Source: Erythrobacter sp. UBA3075
Lineage (GTDB): Bacteria; Pseudomonadota; Alphaproteobacteria; Sphingomonadales; Sphingomonadaceae
Reading direction: 5' to 3'
Assembly: GCA_002367375.1 (NCBI GenBank)
Contig: DFBR01000224.1
Span: forward strand, 1 to 9,634
DNA length: 9,634 nt
Below the pieces are notes generated by a model. It had not been told where the DNA came from. It saw nothing but the letters and a program-made list of their open reading frames with translations, and made no database searches. The number at the start of each line of letters is the position of its first letter. Positions within the stretch are counted from its first letter, which is position 1. Below, piece by piece: positions 1 through 6,414 of this stretch. A program made the translations under genes and the position numbers.

Positions 1-2
1 AT

Positions 3-914
3 GCACCGCTGCTGCTGCCCTATCCCGGAACGCCGGATATATTTGCAGCCAGCATCCTCGCTCGAAGAAACGGTCGCAAGCTGGTGCTCGACGCATTCCT
101 GCCGATTCATGACACCATTGTGCGCGACCGGGGGATGGTGCGCGAAGGCAGCCTGAAGGCGCGGTTCCTGCGAGCATTTGAGAGGGCGGGGCTGCGCCGA
201 GCAGATGTTATCCTTGTCGATACTGATGCGCATGGCGAATTCCTCTCGCAGGAATACGGCATTCCAGTGGATCGATTTGTCACCGTGCCAGTGGGCGCGG
301 AACCACTGTTCGACCCGCAAGCAACGCTGCTGCCGCTGGATCACCTTGTCCCGGCCGATGACGAGGTTCCCGTCGTGCTGTTTTACGGACAATTCATTCC
401 GCTTCACGGCCTCTCTACAATCCTTGAAGCGGTGCGTTTGACGCAGGATGACGCGATCAGGTGGGTGGTTGTCGGTAAGGGGCAGCAAGAGCCGGTCATG
501 CGGTACTTCCTTGCGGAAGATGCGAGCAGCCAGCTGTTATACCTCCCTTGGCTGGACTATCAAAAATTGCCATCGCTGATCGCGCGCGCCGATTTGTGCC
601 TCGGCATATTCGGCGGATCGAACAAGGCATCGCGGGTTATTCCGAACAAGGTTTTTCAATGCCTTGCGATGGGCAAGCCGGTGGTCACTCGCGCCAGTCC
701 AGCCATTGATGCGCTGGCGCAGCGCTATCCGAATACGCTCATCACAGTGCCGCCCGAAGACCCGCAGGCGCTGGCTGATGCTGTCAGAAAGGCGCTGACT
801 GGTCGGGTCGAGCTGTCAGGTCTTCCTGCCGGTGCGATGGAGGATTTCAGCCCCGAAGCGGGGGTGACGCGGCTGGTGGCAAAGCTGGAGGATCAGGCGG
901 AAAGCGGAGCATAG
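3..914 (+). CDS. GT-B fold glycosyltransferase (family 4 type), 5'-truncated by the window edge
   Basis: This is a probable cytoplasmic or membrane-associated enzyme that transfers a sugar from a nucleotide-sugar donor during glycan assembly. The reading frame is open from base 3, and the residues before the first in-frame GTG (84) read as protein (a PYPGTPDIFAA stretch, then RRNGRKLVLDAFLPIHDT). The true start is therefore upstream and GTG-84 is not the start. About 303 residues are visible; family members are often 350-400, so part of the N-terminal Rossmann domain is missing. The C-terminal donor-binding domain is complete: a strand and loop FYGQFIPLHGLSTILEAV, then VVVGKGQ, then LPWLDYQKLPSLIARADLCL, then the signature GIFGGSNKASRVIPNKVFQ followed by LAMGKPVVT. 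The gene ends in TAG and overlaps the convergent sulfotransferase gene by 22 bp. Donor and acceptor cannot be deduced. Confidence in the fold is high, in the exact reaction low. Confidence 0.88.
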   Translation, partial: APLLLPYPGTPDIFAASILARRNGRKLVLDAFLPIHDTIVRDRGMVREGSLKARFLRAFERAGLRRADVILVDTDAHGEFLSQEYGIPVDRFVTVPVGAEPLFDPQATLLPLDHLVPADDEVPVVLFYGQFIPLHGLSTILEAVRLTQDDAIRWVVVGKGQQEPVMRYFLAEDASSQLLYLPWLDYQKLPSLIARADLCLGIFGGSNKASRVIPNKVFQCLAMGKPVVTRASPAIDALAQRYPNTLITVPPEDPQALADAVRKALTGRVELSGLPAGAMEDFSPEAGVTRLVAKLEDQAESGA

Positions 915-1768
915 CCGCAGCGCGCCATCGTCTCGCCCGCAATCTCGTCGACCAGAGCGCGTTCGGTGTCGGTCCAGCGTGTCCAGTCGTCAGGCTCCGC
1001 GCTGCTGGAGTTCTTTTTGGGCCGACGCAGTGGTTCGATTGTCTGCACTTCATAAGTCCGGTCTGGAAATGTGCCTGCGAATTCGGCCAACTCTTGCAGC
1101 GGCTTGTCTTCACCGGAGAACAGCTCCTCAAATTTGAAAATGCGCATGGTATCGCCTGTTTCGGTGGCATCGAGAAGGCGGGAATTGATGCAATTCCAGT
1201 GCCATGCAAGCCGACCGACGGGGCCGATTTTATCCCAGCGCGGCGCATTGACCTCATCACCAACCCGTTCGGGCGTCACTGGACCGGGCGGAAAATAATG
1301 CGTCCACGGAACATAGCCATGGCGCGGATTGTGCGACATCCATGAAGCGATCCAGCTGCGCGGGTCGCGCACCACGCCGACCACCTTGGCGCCAGGAAAG
1401 ATTGTGTCGATATGGCCAGCAAACATCCACCAGCGGCAATAGCTTTCCACGATAAGGCCCGCTTCGACCTGTTGGTGATAGCGCGCCCGTTCCCCGCGCA
1501 AGGCTGTCGCCGCTTCATCCAGCGACATTTCGCCTGTGAGGAATTTGGTGCCGTGAATGCGCAATCCCGCGCGGCCCAATGCGCGGTTGGCGATCACATG
1601 GCGAAAGCCGAAGCGTTTGATCCGCTCGGCTGTCAGGTGGGAGAAGCCTGCGAACATGTCTGGCTCGTGCTCGGACCAGCAATCTTCAAGGCAGAGCCGC
1701 AATTGATCGCCAAAGAAATTGGTGCCGGTGCGCCCGCCAGAGGCGATAAAGGTGAGGTGCTTAGGCAT
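893..1768 (-). CDS. P-loop sulfotransferase (PAPS-dependent), last gene of the four-gene operon
   Basis: This 291-residue protein is predicted to move a sulfuryl group from PAPS to a hydroxyl on a sugar, lipid or other small acceptor in the cytoplasm. Visible motifs are the 5'-phosphosulfate loop SGGRTGTNFF (residues 10-19), a HEP motif at 34-36, and the 3'-phosphate site VVGVVRDPRSWIASWMSH at 129-146, where R134 and S142 keep the usual eight-residue spacing. FKFEELF lies at 211-217, and a PKKNSSS loop near 250 sits where sulfotransferases grip the PAP moiety. No membrane segment is evident. I chose ATG-1768 because the P-loop follows directly. The frame extends upstream to 2005, but those extra 79 residues are low-complexity antisense of the preceding gene. 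The start overlaps the stop of that gene by 8 bp and has no strong Shine-Dalgarno, so translational coupling is likely. The acceptor is unknown. Confidence 0.87.
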   Translation of the reverse strand: MPKHLTFIASGGRTGTNFFGDQLRLCLEDCWSEHEPDMFAGFSHLTAERIKRFGFRHVIANRALGRAGLRIHGTKFLTGEMSLDEAATALRGERARYHQQVEAGLIVESYCRWWMFAGHIDTIFPGAKVVGVVRDPRSWIASWMSHNPRHGYVPWTHYFPPGPVTPERVGDEVNAPRWDKIGPVGRLAWHWNCINSRLLDATETGDTMRIFKFEELFSGEDKPLQELAEFAGTFPDRTYEVQTIEPLRRPKKNSSSAEPDDWTRWTDTERALVDEIAGETMARCGYAPLSA

Positions 1769-2612
1769 TGGCGGGGCTCGGCTCTGTGCTTGGGCGCGAA
1801 AGCACAAGTGCGGCCAATCCGGCGGCGGCCAGTCCGGCAATGCGGTTGAGACCGACGGCGAGGAAAGCCGCAGCGGGGAGGACAGCGGACTGCGTGGCAA
1901 AGGCTGCGGCAAGCCCCTCGCTGATGCCAAGCCCGCCTGGCGCGATGGCCGCAGCGGAACCCAGTATATTGGCGAGCGCAAACAGGAGCGCTTCGTCGGC
2001 AGCAATCAGCGTGCCGGTTGCGGCGAATGCGACCGTCAGTCGAAGCGCAACAAGGCCGATCCCCAGCACGCGCAATCCGGCGGCAGAAAGCGCGACAGTC
2101 CAGCTATGGCGCAACGCAATCCAGCCGCCCGCAAGTAGCATGCTTGCCGCGCCAGCTCCCGCTACAATCAACGCCAGCCAGCCGGTTGCTGTAAGTGCGA
2201 CCGACGCGGCAAGCGCCGCACAACCGATCCACAAAAGCGCAAAAGCCAGCACCAGCGCAGAGCTTTCACCCGCGCGTCCACCTTGTTGCATCAGCGCTCC
2301 GGCACGCACGATTGCACCGCCCGGAAGCGGCAGCAGTTCGGCGATATTGGCCCATGCGCTAACGGCAAAGCCGGTGCGGAAATTCAGCGGCACGTCGAGC
2401 GCCTTGCCCATCAGCATCATATTGACACTGGCATAGGCGAGCCCGAGCGGGGCGAGGGCGAGCAACACCAGCAACAAGACGGGATCGTAGTCGCTGGGCG
2501 ACAGGCCCAATGCGCGCACCGACCAGATTCCGCCGCCAACAAATATCGCGAGCGCCAGCAGTGTGGCAGGCAGGCGCAAGCGCTGCATCATAGAGGCCGC
2601 TTTGGGGTTCAT
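1761..2612 (-). CDS. LPG-synthase-TM / UPF0104 (AglD-type) integral membrane protein, candidate lipid or lipid-sugar translocase
   Basis: This is a 283-residue inner-membrane protein with about seven or eight hydrophobic segments (roughly 13-36, 45-68, 82-107, 119-142, 145-167, 181-203, 208-230, 246-271). Two family hallmarks stand out: LPLPGGAIVRAGAL at 94-107 and IAPGGLGISEG at 223-233. They are paired Pro-Gly-Gly elements, one in each half, followed by GLNRIAGL at 254-261. Known relatives include the membrane domain of MprF, which makes and flips lysyl-PG, and archaeal AglD, linked to dolichol-phosphate-mannose use. The soluble lysyltransferase domain of MprF is absent, so aminoacylation is not expected. 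ATG-2612 was chosen because its A is also the last base of the upstream stop (TGATG), with an AGG six bases before it. The longer frame to 2678 adds 22 charged residues that overlap the upstream gene. A flippase role here is inference. Confidence 0.8.
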   Translation of the reverse strand: MNPKAASMMQRLRLPATLLALAIFVGGGIWSVRALGLSPSDYDPVLLLVLLALAPLGLAYASVNMMLMGKALDVPLNFRTGFAVSAWANIAELLPLPGGAIVRAGALMQQGGRAGESSALVLAFALLWIGCAALAASVALTATGWLALIVAGAGAASMLLAGGWIALRHSWTVALSAAGLRVLGIGLVALRLTVAFAATGTLIAADEALLFALANILGSAAAIAPGGLGISEGLAAAFATQSAVLPAAAFLAVGLNRIAGLAAAGLAALVLSRPSTEPSPANA

Positions 2613-4291
2613 CAGAAGCCTGTCCAATAGGGCCGTGCTGGGGCGGACCGAGCGGGAGCTTCGATATTCTCGCCCCACAGCAGGCCCGATGGAGCTTCTT
2701 CAGCGCCGACAAGTGTAACCTCGCCGCGCGAAAGCGTCACCAGTGCGCCATCATCGTAGGGCTGGCCATCGACAATGAGTGATCCTTCAACCGTGTAGGT
2801 GCCGGGGACGAACACATTCCACACAAGCTCCTGTCTGACTTCGAGGCTGACCCCGGCGACCCAAGCAGGCCCCCAGACATGGCGATAGGTTTCGCGCAGC
2901 GCGGCGATATCGGCGGGATGGAACAGGCGGCTCTCTGGCAGATCATTCATGACTGCGAACAGTGTTGGGTTGGCCTCTTCCTCAACGGTGAGAAGCAGCG
3001 GCACAGGTGTTTCGAGCAGAGTGTCACGGAACACGGGTTCGCCGCGCCGGGCGTAATCGACCACGTTCCAATTCGTCATAAAGAAATTGGTCTTACGGTG
3101 ATCTGGCAGGAACGCGGGGAAGTCGAAGTAATTGACCGGCTCGGCAAACATCTCGCTCACACCCGATTGCACGCTGCGCTGCGTGTCGAGCCTGCTTGGC
3201 CCGTCCGCCACCCATGCGACGCATGCAATGGCAGCGCATAAGGACACATACATTGCTGTGCCGTAGCGGTCCGCAATCGGTCCGATGCCGCCAGCGAGTG
3301 AGGCCGCCACGGGGGCGAGCATGAAGGCGTAGAAATAGGGGTAGGTGTTCACATAGAACAGCACCCAGAATATCGGCGCGCTCAGCCCGGCAAGCGCAAT
3401 CCGTTCTGCCGATGAAAAACGGCCTCCGCGCGCCACAGCGAGTAGTGTAAATGCTAAAGCGGCGAAGAACGGGATCCCGCCCAAGGCGGCCTGCGCAAAA
3501 TAGCCCAGCTTGTCGGTCAGTAGAAATCCGAACATCGCATTGCCCGAACGGTTGAGTATCGCTTCGGCATCACCAGCCTGGGCAAGGCCGGAGACGTGCC
3601 AGACGTAGAGCAATCCTGCAACAAGTGCCGCGAGGGCGGGCGCAGCGACCAATTGTGCCAATCGGCCGCGCGAAAACTCGGAGTCAGACCAGCGCAGCCA
3701 TGCGATCCCGGCAAAGGCGGGCAGCAGCAGGACAATCTTGATTGTGACCATAAAGGCCACGCCCATCAGCAGCGCAAAGCCAGCGATGGCCCAAAGGCTG
3801 AAGCGACTGCGGGTGAGGATTGCCAGCGATGCCATGCACAGCCCAGCGGCGAGCGGATCGTAGCGGAAGGCGAAGCCGTGCTGCATCACATAAATGACCG
3901 AGGCATATGCAAGCGCGCAGCACAGCGCCCGGTCCAGCGTGACAAAACGCCGTGCGATCAGCGCAATGGAGGCGCAGCTTGCGATCTCGCACAGCCACAT
4001 GACGACGCGCCCTCGCACCACTTGGTCAACACCGGGCAAGTCCAGCATGGGAAGCCAGGCGAACAGCCGCGTGTGGAAGCTTTGCAAAGGGTGGTCGAGC
4101 TCGCCGCGGGCCAGTTCATGGACCAGCGCGAGATAATGGAATTCGTCCCAATTGATCGAACGCGCAAAGACAAGATGCAGTTGCAGGCCGAACACCAGCA
4201 CCAATGCTGTGATGGGCCAGACAATGGAATTTTGCGCAGGCAGCGCCGCCAGCCAAGGCGCGCGCCTTGCATCGGCGGCGAGGGTGGTCAT
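2612..4291 (-). CDS. GT-C integral membrane glycosyltransferase (ArnT/PMT-like) with a large C-terminal non-membrane domain
   Basis: This 559-residue protein is probably an inner-membrane enzyme taking sugar from a polyprenyl-phosphate donor and acting in the periplasm. The first helix (about 22-43) is followed by INWDEFHYLALVHELARGEL. D49-E50 occupy the first periplasmic loop, where GT-C enzymes keep their catalytic acidic pair. A second conserved element, FRYDPLAAG, lies at 142-150. Hydrophobic segments continue to about residue 362, including a YPYFYAFMLAP motif near 317. Residues 363-559 are non-membrane. Their last part, with VPGTYTVEGSLIVDGQPYDDGALVTLSRG around 495-523, looks beta-rich. 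The start overlaps the stop of the GT2 gene by four bases (ATGA) and lacks a good Shine-Dalgarno, so it is probably coupled to it. That pairing suggests the GT2 product supplies its donor. It is not closely similar to the two GT-C proteins at the other end of the window. Acceptor unknown. Confidence 0.82.
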   Translation of the reverse strand: MTTLAADARRAPWLAALPAQNSIVWPITALVLVFGLQLHLVFARSINWDEFHYLALVHELARGELDHPLQSFHTRLFAWLPMLDLPGVDQVVRGRVVMWLCEIASCASIALIARRFVTLDRALCCALAYASVIYVMQHGFAFRYDPLAAGLCMASLAILTRSRFSLWAIAGFALLMGVAFMVTIKIVLLLPAFAGIAWLRWSDSEFSRGRLAQLVAAPALAALVAGLLYVWHVSGLAQAGDAEAILNRSGNAMFGFLLTDKLGYFAQAALGGIPFFAALAFTLLAVARGGRFSSAERIALAGLSAPIFWVLFYVNTYPYFYAFMLAPVAASLAGGIGPIADRYGTAMYVSLCAAIACVAWVADGPSRLDTQRSVQSGVSEMFAEPVNYFDFPAFLPDHRKTNFFMTNWNVVDYARRGEPVFRDTLLETPVPLLLTVEEEANPTLFAVMNDLPESRLFHPADIAALRETYRHVWGPAWVAGVSLEVRQELVWNVFVPGTYTVEGSLIVDGQPYDDGALVTLSRGEVTLVGAEEAPSGLLWGENIEAPARSAPARPYWTGF

Positions 4292-5310
4292 GCGGCTGTC
4301 CGGCGGGCTTTTTTGGCTTGCGCCTGCTTGTCCTGTGATGACTCAGCTTGCTTTGCATGAAGATCGGCGATGCGATCCTCCAGCGCGCGGGTGCGGGCGA
4401 GGTTTTCCTCGATGAGCTTGCGGTTGGCGGCGACCAGATCGGCCACCATACCCATGATCGCGACCAGCGTTCCCAGCACCAGCAGCGCGCCGCCGATGAC
4501 CAGCGACTGGATATGCCCATCGCTATCACCGGATGCGTAGAACCACAGGAAACGCAGGATCGGCAGCAATCCGATGATGGCTATCAGCGAACCAGTCCCA
4601 ACAAAGGCGCGCAGCGGTTTGTAGGCGGTGAAAGCGCGCGCCATCGTGATGCCCTGCTGCAGCACGAAACGCGGGATCGATTTGAACAAGCGGCTGGGGC
4701 GAACAGCGGCATGGGTGCGCACTGGCACGGTCAGGATCGCCATCCTCTTGCGACCAGCCTGAATGAGCATGTCGGTGGTGTAGGAGAACTCGGTCGTGAT
4801 GTTGATGCGTTGCGCCGCCTCCCGGCTGATCGCACGGAAACCGCTCACCGCATCATTTACGTGAGTGCCTGCAAGGCTCTGCACGACGCCGCTGCCCACG
4901 CGCTGCATCAGGCGCTTGAGCGGGGAGAAATGCGCGTTTTCGGCAACGCCGCGATCACCGATCACGATGTCGGCGCGGCCTTCCACGATGGGCGTAACAA
5001 GTGCAGCTATGTCCCCGCCTTCATACTGCCCGTCACCGTCGGTGTTCACGACAATATCAGCACCCTCAGCGAGCGCGCGGTCGATACCGCTGCGAAAAGC
5101 GGCGGCAAGGCCGCGGTTGCGGCGGTGGGAGACCACATGATGCACGCCCCACTGCCGCGCGACTTGTGCGGTGCCATCGCTGCTGCCGTCATCGATTACG
5201 AGGTATTCAACCACGTCCACGCCGTCCACGCGTCGCGGCAGGGCTGCCAGCGTATCGGGCAGGCTGTCGGCCTCGTTCAGGCACGGAATCTGGATGATGA
5301 GCTTGGTCAT
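4288..5310 (-). CDS. GT2 glycosyltransferase, dolichyl-phosphate-mannose-synthase-like, with two C-terminal membrane helices and a charged tail
   Basis: This 340-residue enzyme probably joins a sugar from a nucleotide donor to a polyprenyl phosphate on the cytoplasmic side. The GT-A domain shows IPCLNEADSL (8-17), IDDGSSDGT (39-47), the metal-binding NTDGDGQYEGGD (89-100), DAVSGFRAISREA (153-165), SYTTDMLI (176-183) and RPSRLFKSIPRF (204-215), the pattern of bacterial DPM1/GtrB-like proteins. Two hydrophobic stretches follow (about 236-258 and 268-292). Then comes a helix likely to form a coiled coil (about 293-320) and a Lys/Ala/Gln-rich end. It is the first gene of the minus-strand operon. 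ATG-5310 has AGGGG five bases upstream. Its stop overlaps the next start as ATGA. No GtrA-type small flippase follows it. Whether the sugar is glucose, mannose or another is not readable. Confidence 0.9.
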   Translation of the reverse strand: MTKLIIQIPCLNEADSLPDTLAALPRRVDGVDVVEYLVIDDGSSDGTAQVARQWGVHHVVSHRRNRGLAAAFRSGIDRALAEGADIVVNTDGDGQYEGGDIAALVTPIVEGRADIVIGDRGVAENAHFSPLKRLMQRVGSGVVQSLAGTHVNDAVSGFRAISREAAQRINITTEFSYTTDMLIQAGRKRMAILTVPVRTHAAVRPSRLFKSIPRFVLQQGITMARAFTAYKPLRAFVGTGSLIAIIGLLPILRFLWFYASGDSDGHIQSLVIGGALLVLGTLVAIMGMVADLVAANRKLIEENLARTRALEDRIADLHAKQAESSQDKQAQAKKARRTAA

Positions 5311-5315
5311 GCATA

Positions 5316-5320
5316 CCCCT
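5316..5320 (-). promoter_or_regulatory. Ribosome binding site of the GT2 gene
   Basis: AGGGG on the minus strand ends five bases before ATG-5310. It is the best Shine-Dalgarno in the four-gene operon. The three downstream genes have weak or no such site and appear to depend on overlap coupling. Confidence 0.6.
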
Positions 5321-5345
5321 GGGTCGGCTCCGGGGATGGGAAGCC

Positions 5346-5351
5346 GTTATA
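5346..5351 (-). promoter_or_regulatory. Possible -10 element for the four-gene operon
   Basis: TATAAC on the minus strand would put transcription start near 5339 and give a leader of about 30 bases before ATG-5310. No good -35 hexamer lies 16-18 bases upstream. Instead, the TTAA-N7-TAAA element falls around positions -35 to -49, where an activator could bind. This is a weak, single-hexamer call. Confidence 0.25.
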
Positions 5352-5478
5352 GGGACTTGTTAAGCATGAGTGTTTAACGCGTGGTAAAGGTCGGACAAAG
5401 CGATTGAATCGCGCCCGGCCGAGGCCTAAGCCGCTGCGAACCATGGTCGGGTAGACTGGGGCAGAAGGGCACCTCTTA

Positions 5479-6384
5479 ATGCAACAATCGGACAGGGCAG
5501 GGCTGGTCTTTGCGCTGGCCGGATTCTGCGTGCTTTCGGTTGGCGACGCGGTGGTCAAAAGTATCGTCGACGAATGGACGCCGACTGCACTTGCCGCGTT
5601 CCGGTATTCGCTTGGTGCTGTGGGTCTTTCGGCGCTGCTGGCAATGCGCGAAGGGACCGCGCCTCTGCGCGAGATCCCGCGCCCGCTGGTCCAGGCTCTG
5701 CGCGGATTTGGCGTGGCGATGGCGACGGTCGCCTTTTTCGGCAGTGTGTGGCTGATGCCGCTGGCCGACGCGGTTGCGATCACTTTTACCCAGCCGATGA
5801 TTACTGCGCTGCTGGCTGCGCTGTTTTTGGGCGAGCGGCTGCGGTTCACTACCATTCTGGCGACAATCGTGGCCTTTGTCGGCGTGCTCATCATCCTGCG
5901 CCCCAATTTCGCGGAGATCGGATTTGCCGCGCTGCTGCCGCTTGTCTGCGCTTTGGGAATGTCGATCCTCATCATGGCGAACCGGGCTGCGCGCGGTGGA
6001 GGTAGTGCGCTTGCCGCGCAGGCCTATGTCGCGGTTGGAGCAGCGGCCTTGCTCGTCCCGACAGCGGCGCTGGCGCATGCGACGGGGATCGAGGCAATTC
6101 GCTTTTTCTGGCCCGAATGGCATGTTCTCGCCCGCGCGGCGGTGGTCGCGATTACTGCCAGCACCGCGCATTGGCTGATCTTCATGGGCACGCAGCGGGC
6201 GGGTGCTTCTACCGTAGCTCCAATGACTTACGGACAATTGCTGATCGCCACCATGCTGGCCTGGATATTCTTCGATGAGGTGCCCGACCTTATCGCAATC
6301 TTTGGCGCAGCGCTGATCGTCGGATCGGGGCTGTGGCTGTGGTATTTGAGTCGCACCAGGCAGGTTGATCAAGGTGCTTCGTGA
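5479..6384 (+). CDS. DMT superfamily transporter, two EamA domains
   Basis: This 301-residue inner-membrane protein has about ten hydrophobic helices arranged as two EamA repeats (about 8-141 and 148-288). Each repeat closes with the family's acidic signature: LADAVAITFTQP then FLGERL (116-121) in the first, STVAPMTYGQLL then FFDEVPD (264-270) and FGAALIVGSGL in the second. EamA proteins export or exchange small metabolites and the substrate is rarely predictable. Nothing here identifies it. ATG-5479 is preceded by AAGGG at nine bases, and the end carries tandem in-frame stops (TGA TAA). It lies on the opposite strand between the two glycosyltransferase blocks, so it has its own promoter. Because distant DMT relatives (ArnE/ArnF) flip undecaprenyl-phosphate aminoarabinose, a role in lipid-linked sugar movement is possible, but this is only inference. 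Confidence 0.9.
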   Translation: MQQSDRAGLVFALAGFCVLSVGDAVVKSIVDEWTPTALAAFRYSLGAVGLSALLAMREGTAPLREIPRPLVQALRGFGVAMATVAFFGSVWLMPLADAVAITFTQPMITALLAALFLGERLRFTTILATIVAFVGVLIILRPNFAEIGFAALLPLVCALGMSILIMANRAARGGGSALAAQAYVAVGAAALLVPTAALAHATGIEAIRFFWPEWHVLARAAVVAITASTAHWLIFMGTQRAGASTVAPMTYGQLLIATMLAWIFFDEVPDLIAIFGAALIVGSGLWLWYLSRTRQVDQGAS

Positions 6385-6414
6385 TAAACGGCAGGCACTA
6401 ATCTTGGTCGTTTA
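6385..6414. other. Weak inverted repeat at the convergent EamA / GT-C gene ends
   Basis: TAAACG (6385-6390) and CGTTTA (6409-6414) are exact inverted copies separated by 18 bases, spanning the 13-bp gap between the convergent stop codons. No GC-rich stem or clear T-run is present, so I do not call it an intrinsic terminator. It is the only symmetric element at this junction. Confidence 0.2.

Larger units (their letters stand above)
5311..5478. promoter_or_regulatory. Divergent intergenic region between the GT2 operon and the EamA gene
   Basis: These 168 bases hold no convincing gene and must carry the start signals for both flanking transcripts. Seen directly: a short inverted repeat GTTAA (5359-5363) / TTAAC (5374-5378); a TTAA-N7-TAAA element at 5374-5388, one base off the CtrA consensus TTAA-N7-TTAA; and an AAGGG at 5465-5469, nine bases before the EamA start. 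I could not find a well-spaced -35/-10 pair for the plus strand. Confidence 0.55.

Noticed and set aside
1412..1849. Plus-strand 145-codon frame opposite the sulfotransferase
   Set aside because: It has no recognisable domain and no plausible start signal, and it is antisense to a gene with intact PAPS-binding motifs.
1769..2005. N-terminal extension of the sulfotransferase frame
   Set aside because: The extra 79 residues lie wholly inside the upstream membrane-protein gene and are Pro/Ser/Arg-rich. The P-loop begins ten residues after ATG-1768, the normal position for this family.
3596..4360. Plus-strand 254-codon open frame opposite the GT-C gene
   Set aside because: The Gln/Arg/Asp-rich translation lacks motifs, and the opposite strand has a clear membrane protein with a conserved DE loop.
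4348..5352. Plus-strand 334-codon open frame opposite the GT2 gene
   Set aside because: It mirrors the GT2 gene almost exactly, and its translation shows no family motif and is rich in His/Arg/Gln as expected from antisense of GC-rich coding DNA. The GT2 frame has every catalytic motif.
5476..6372. Minus-strand 298-codon and 222-codon open frames opposite the EamA gene
   Set aside because: Their translations are low-complexity, charged or Ser/Arg-rich with no domain signature, while the plus frame encodes an intact ten-helix transporter.
6385..6414. Bidirectional intrinsic terminator between EamA and the GT-C gene
   Set aside because: The inverted repeat is A+T-rich with an 18-base loop and there is no adjacent T-run of useful length on either strand. 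It is listed only as a weak symmetric element.
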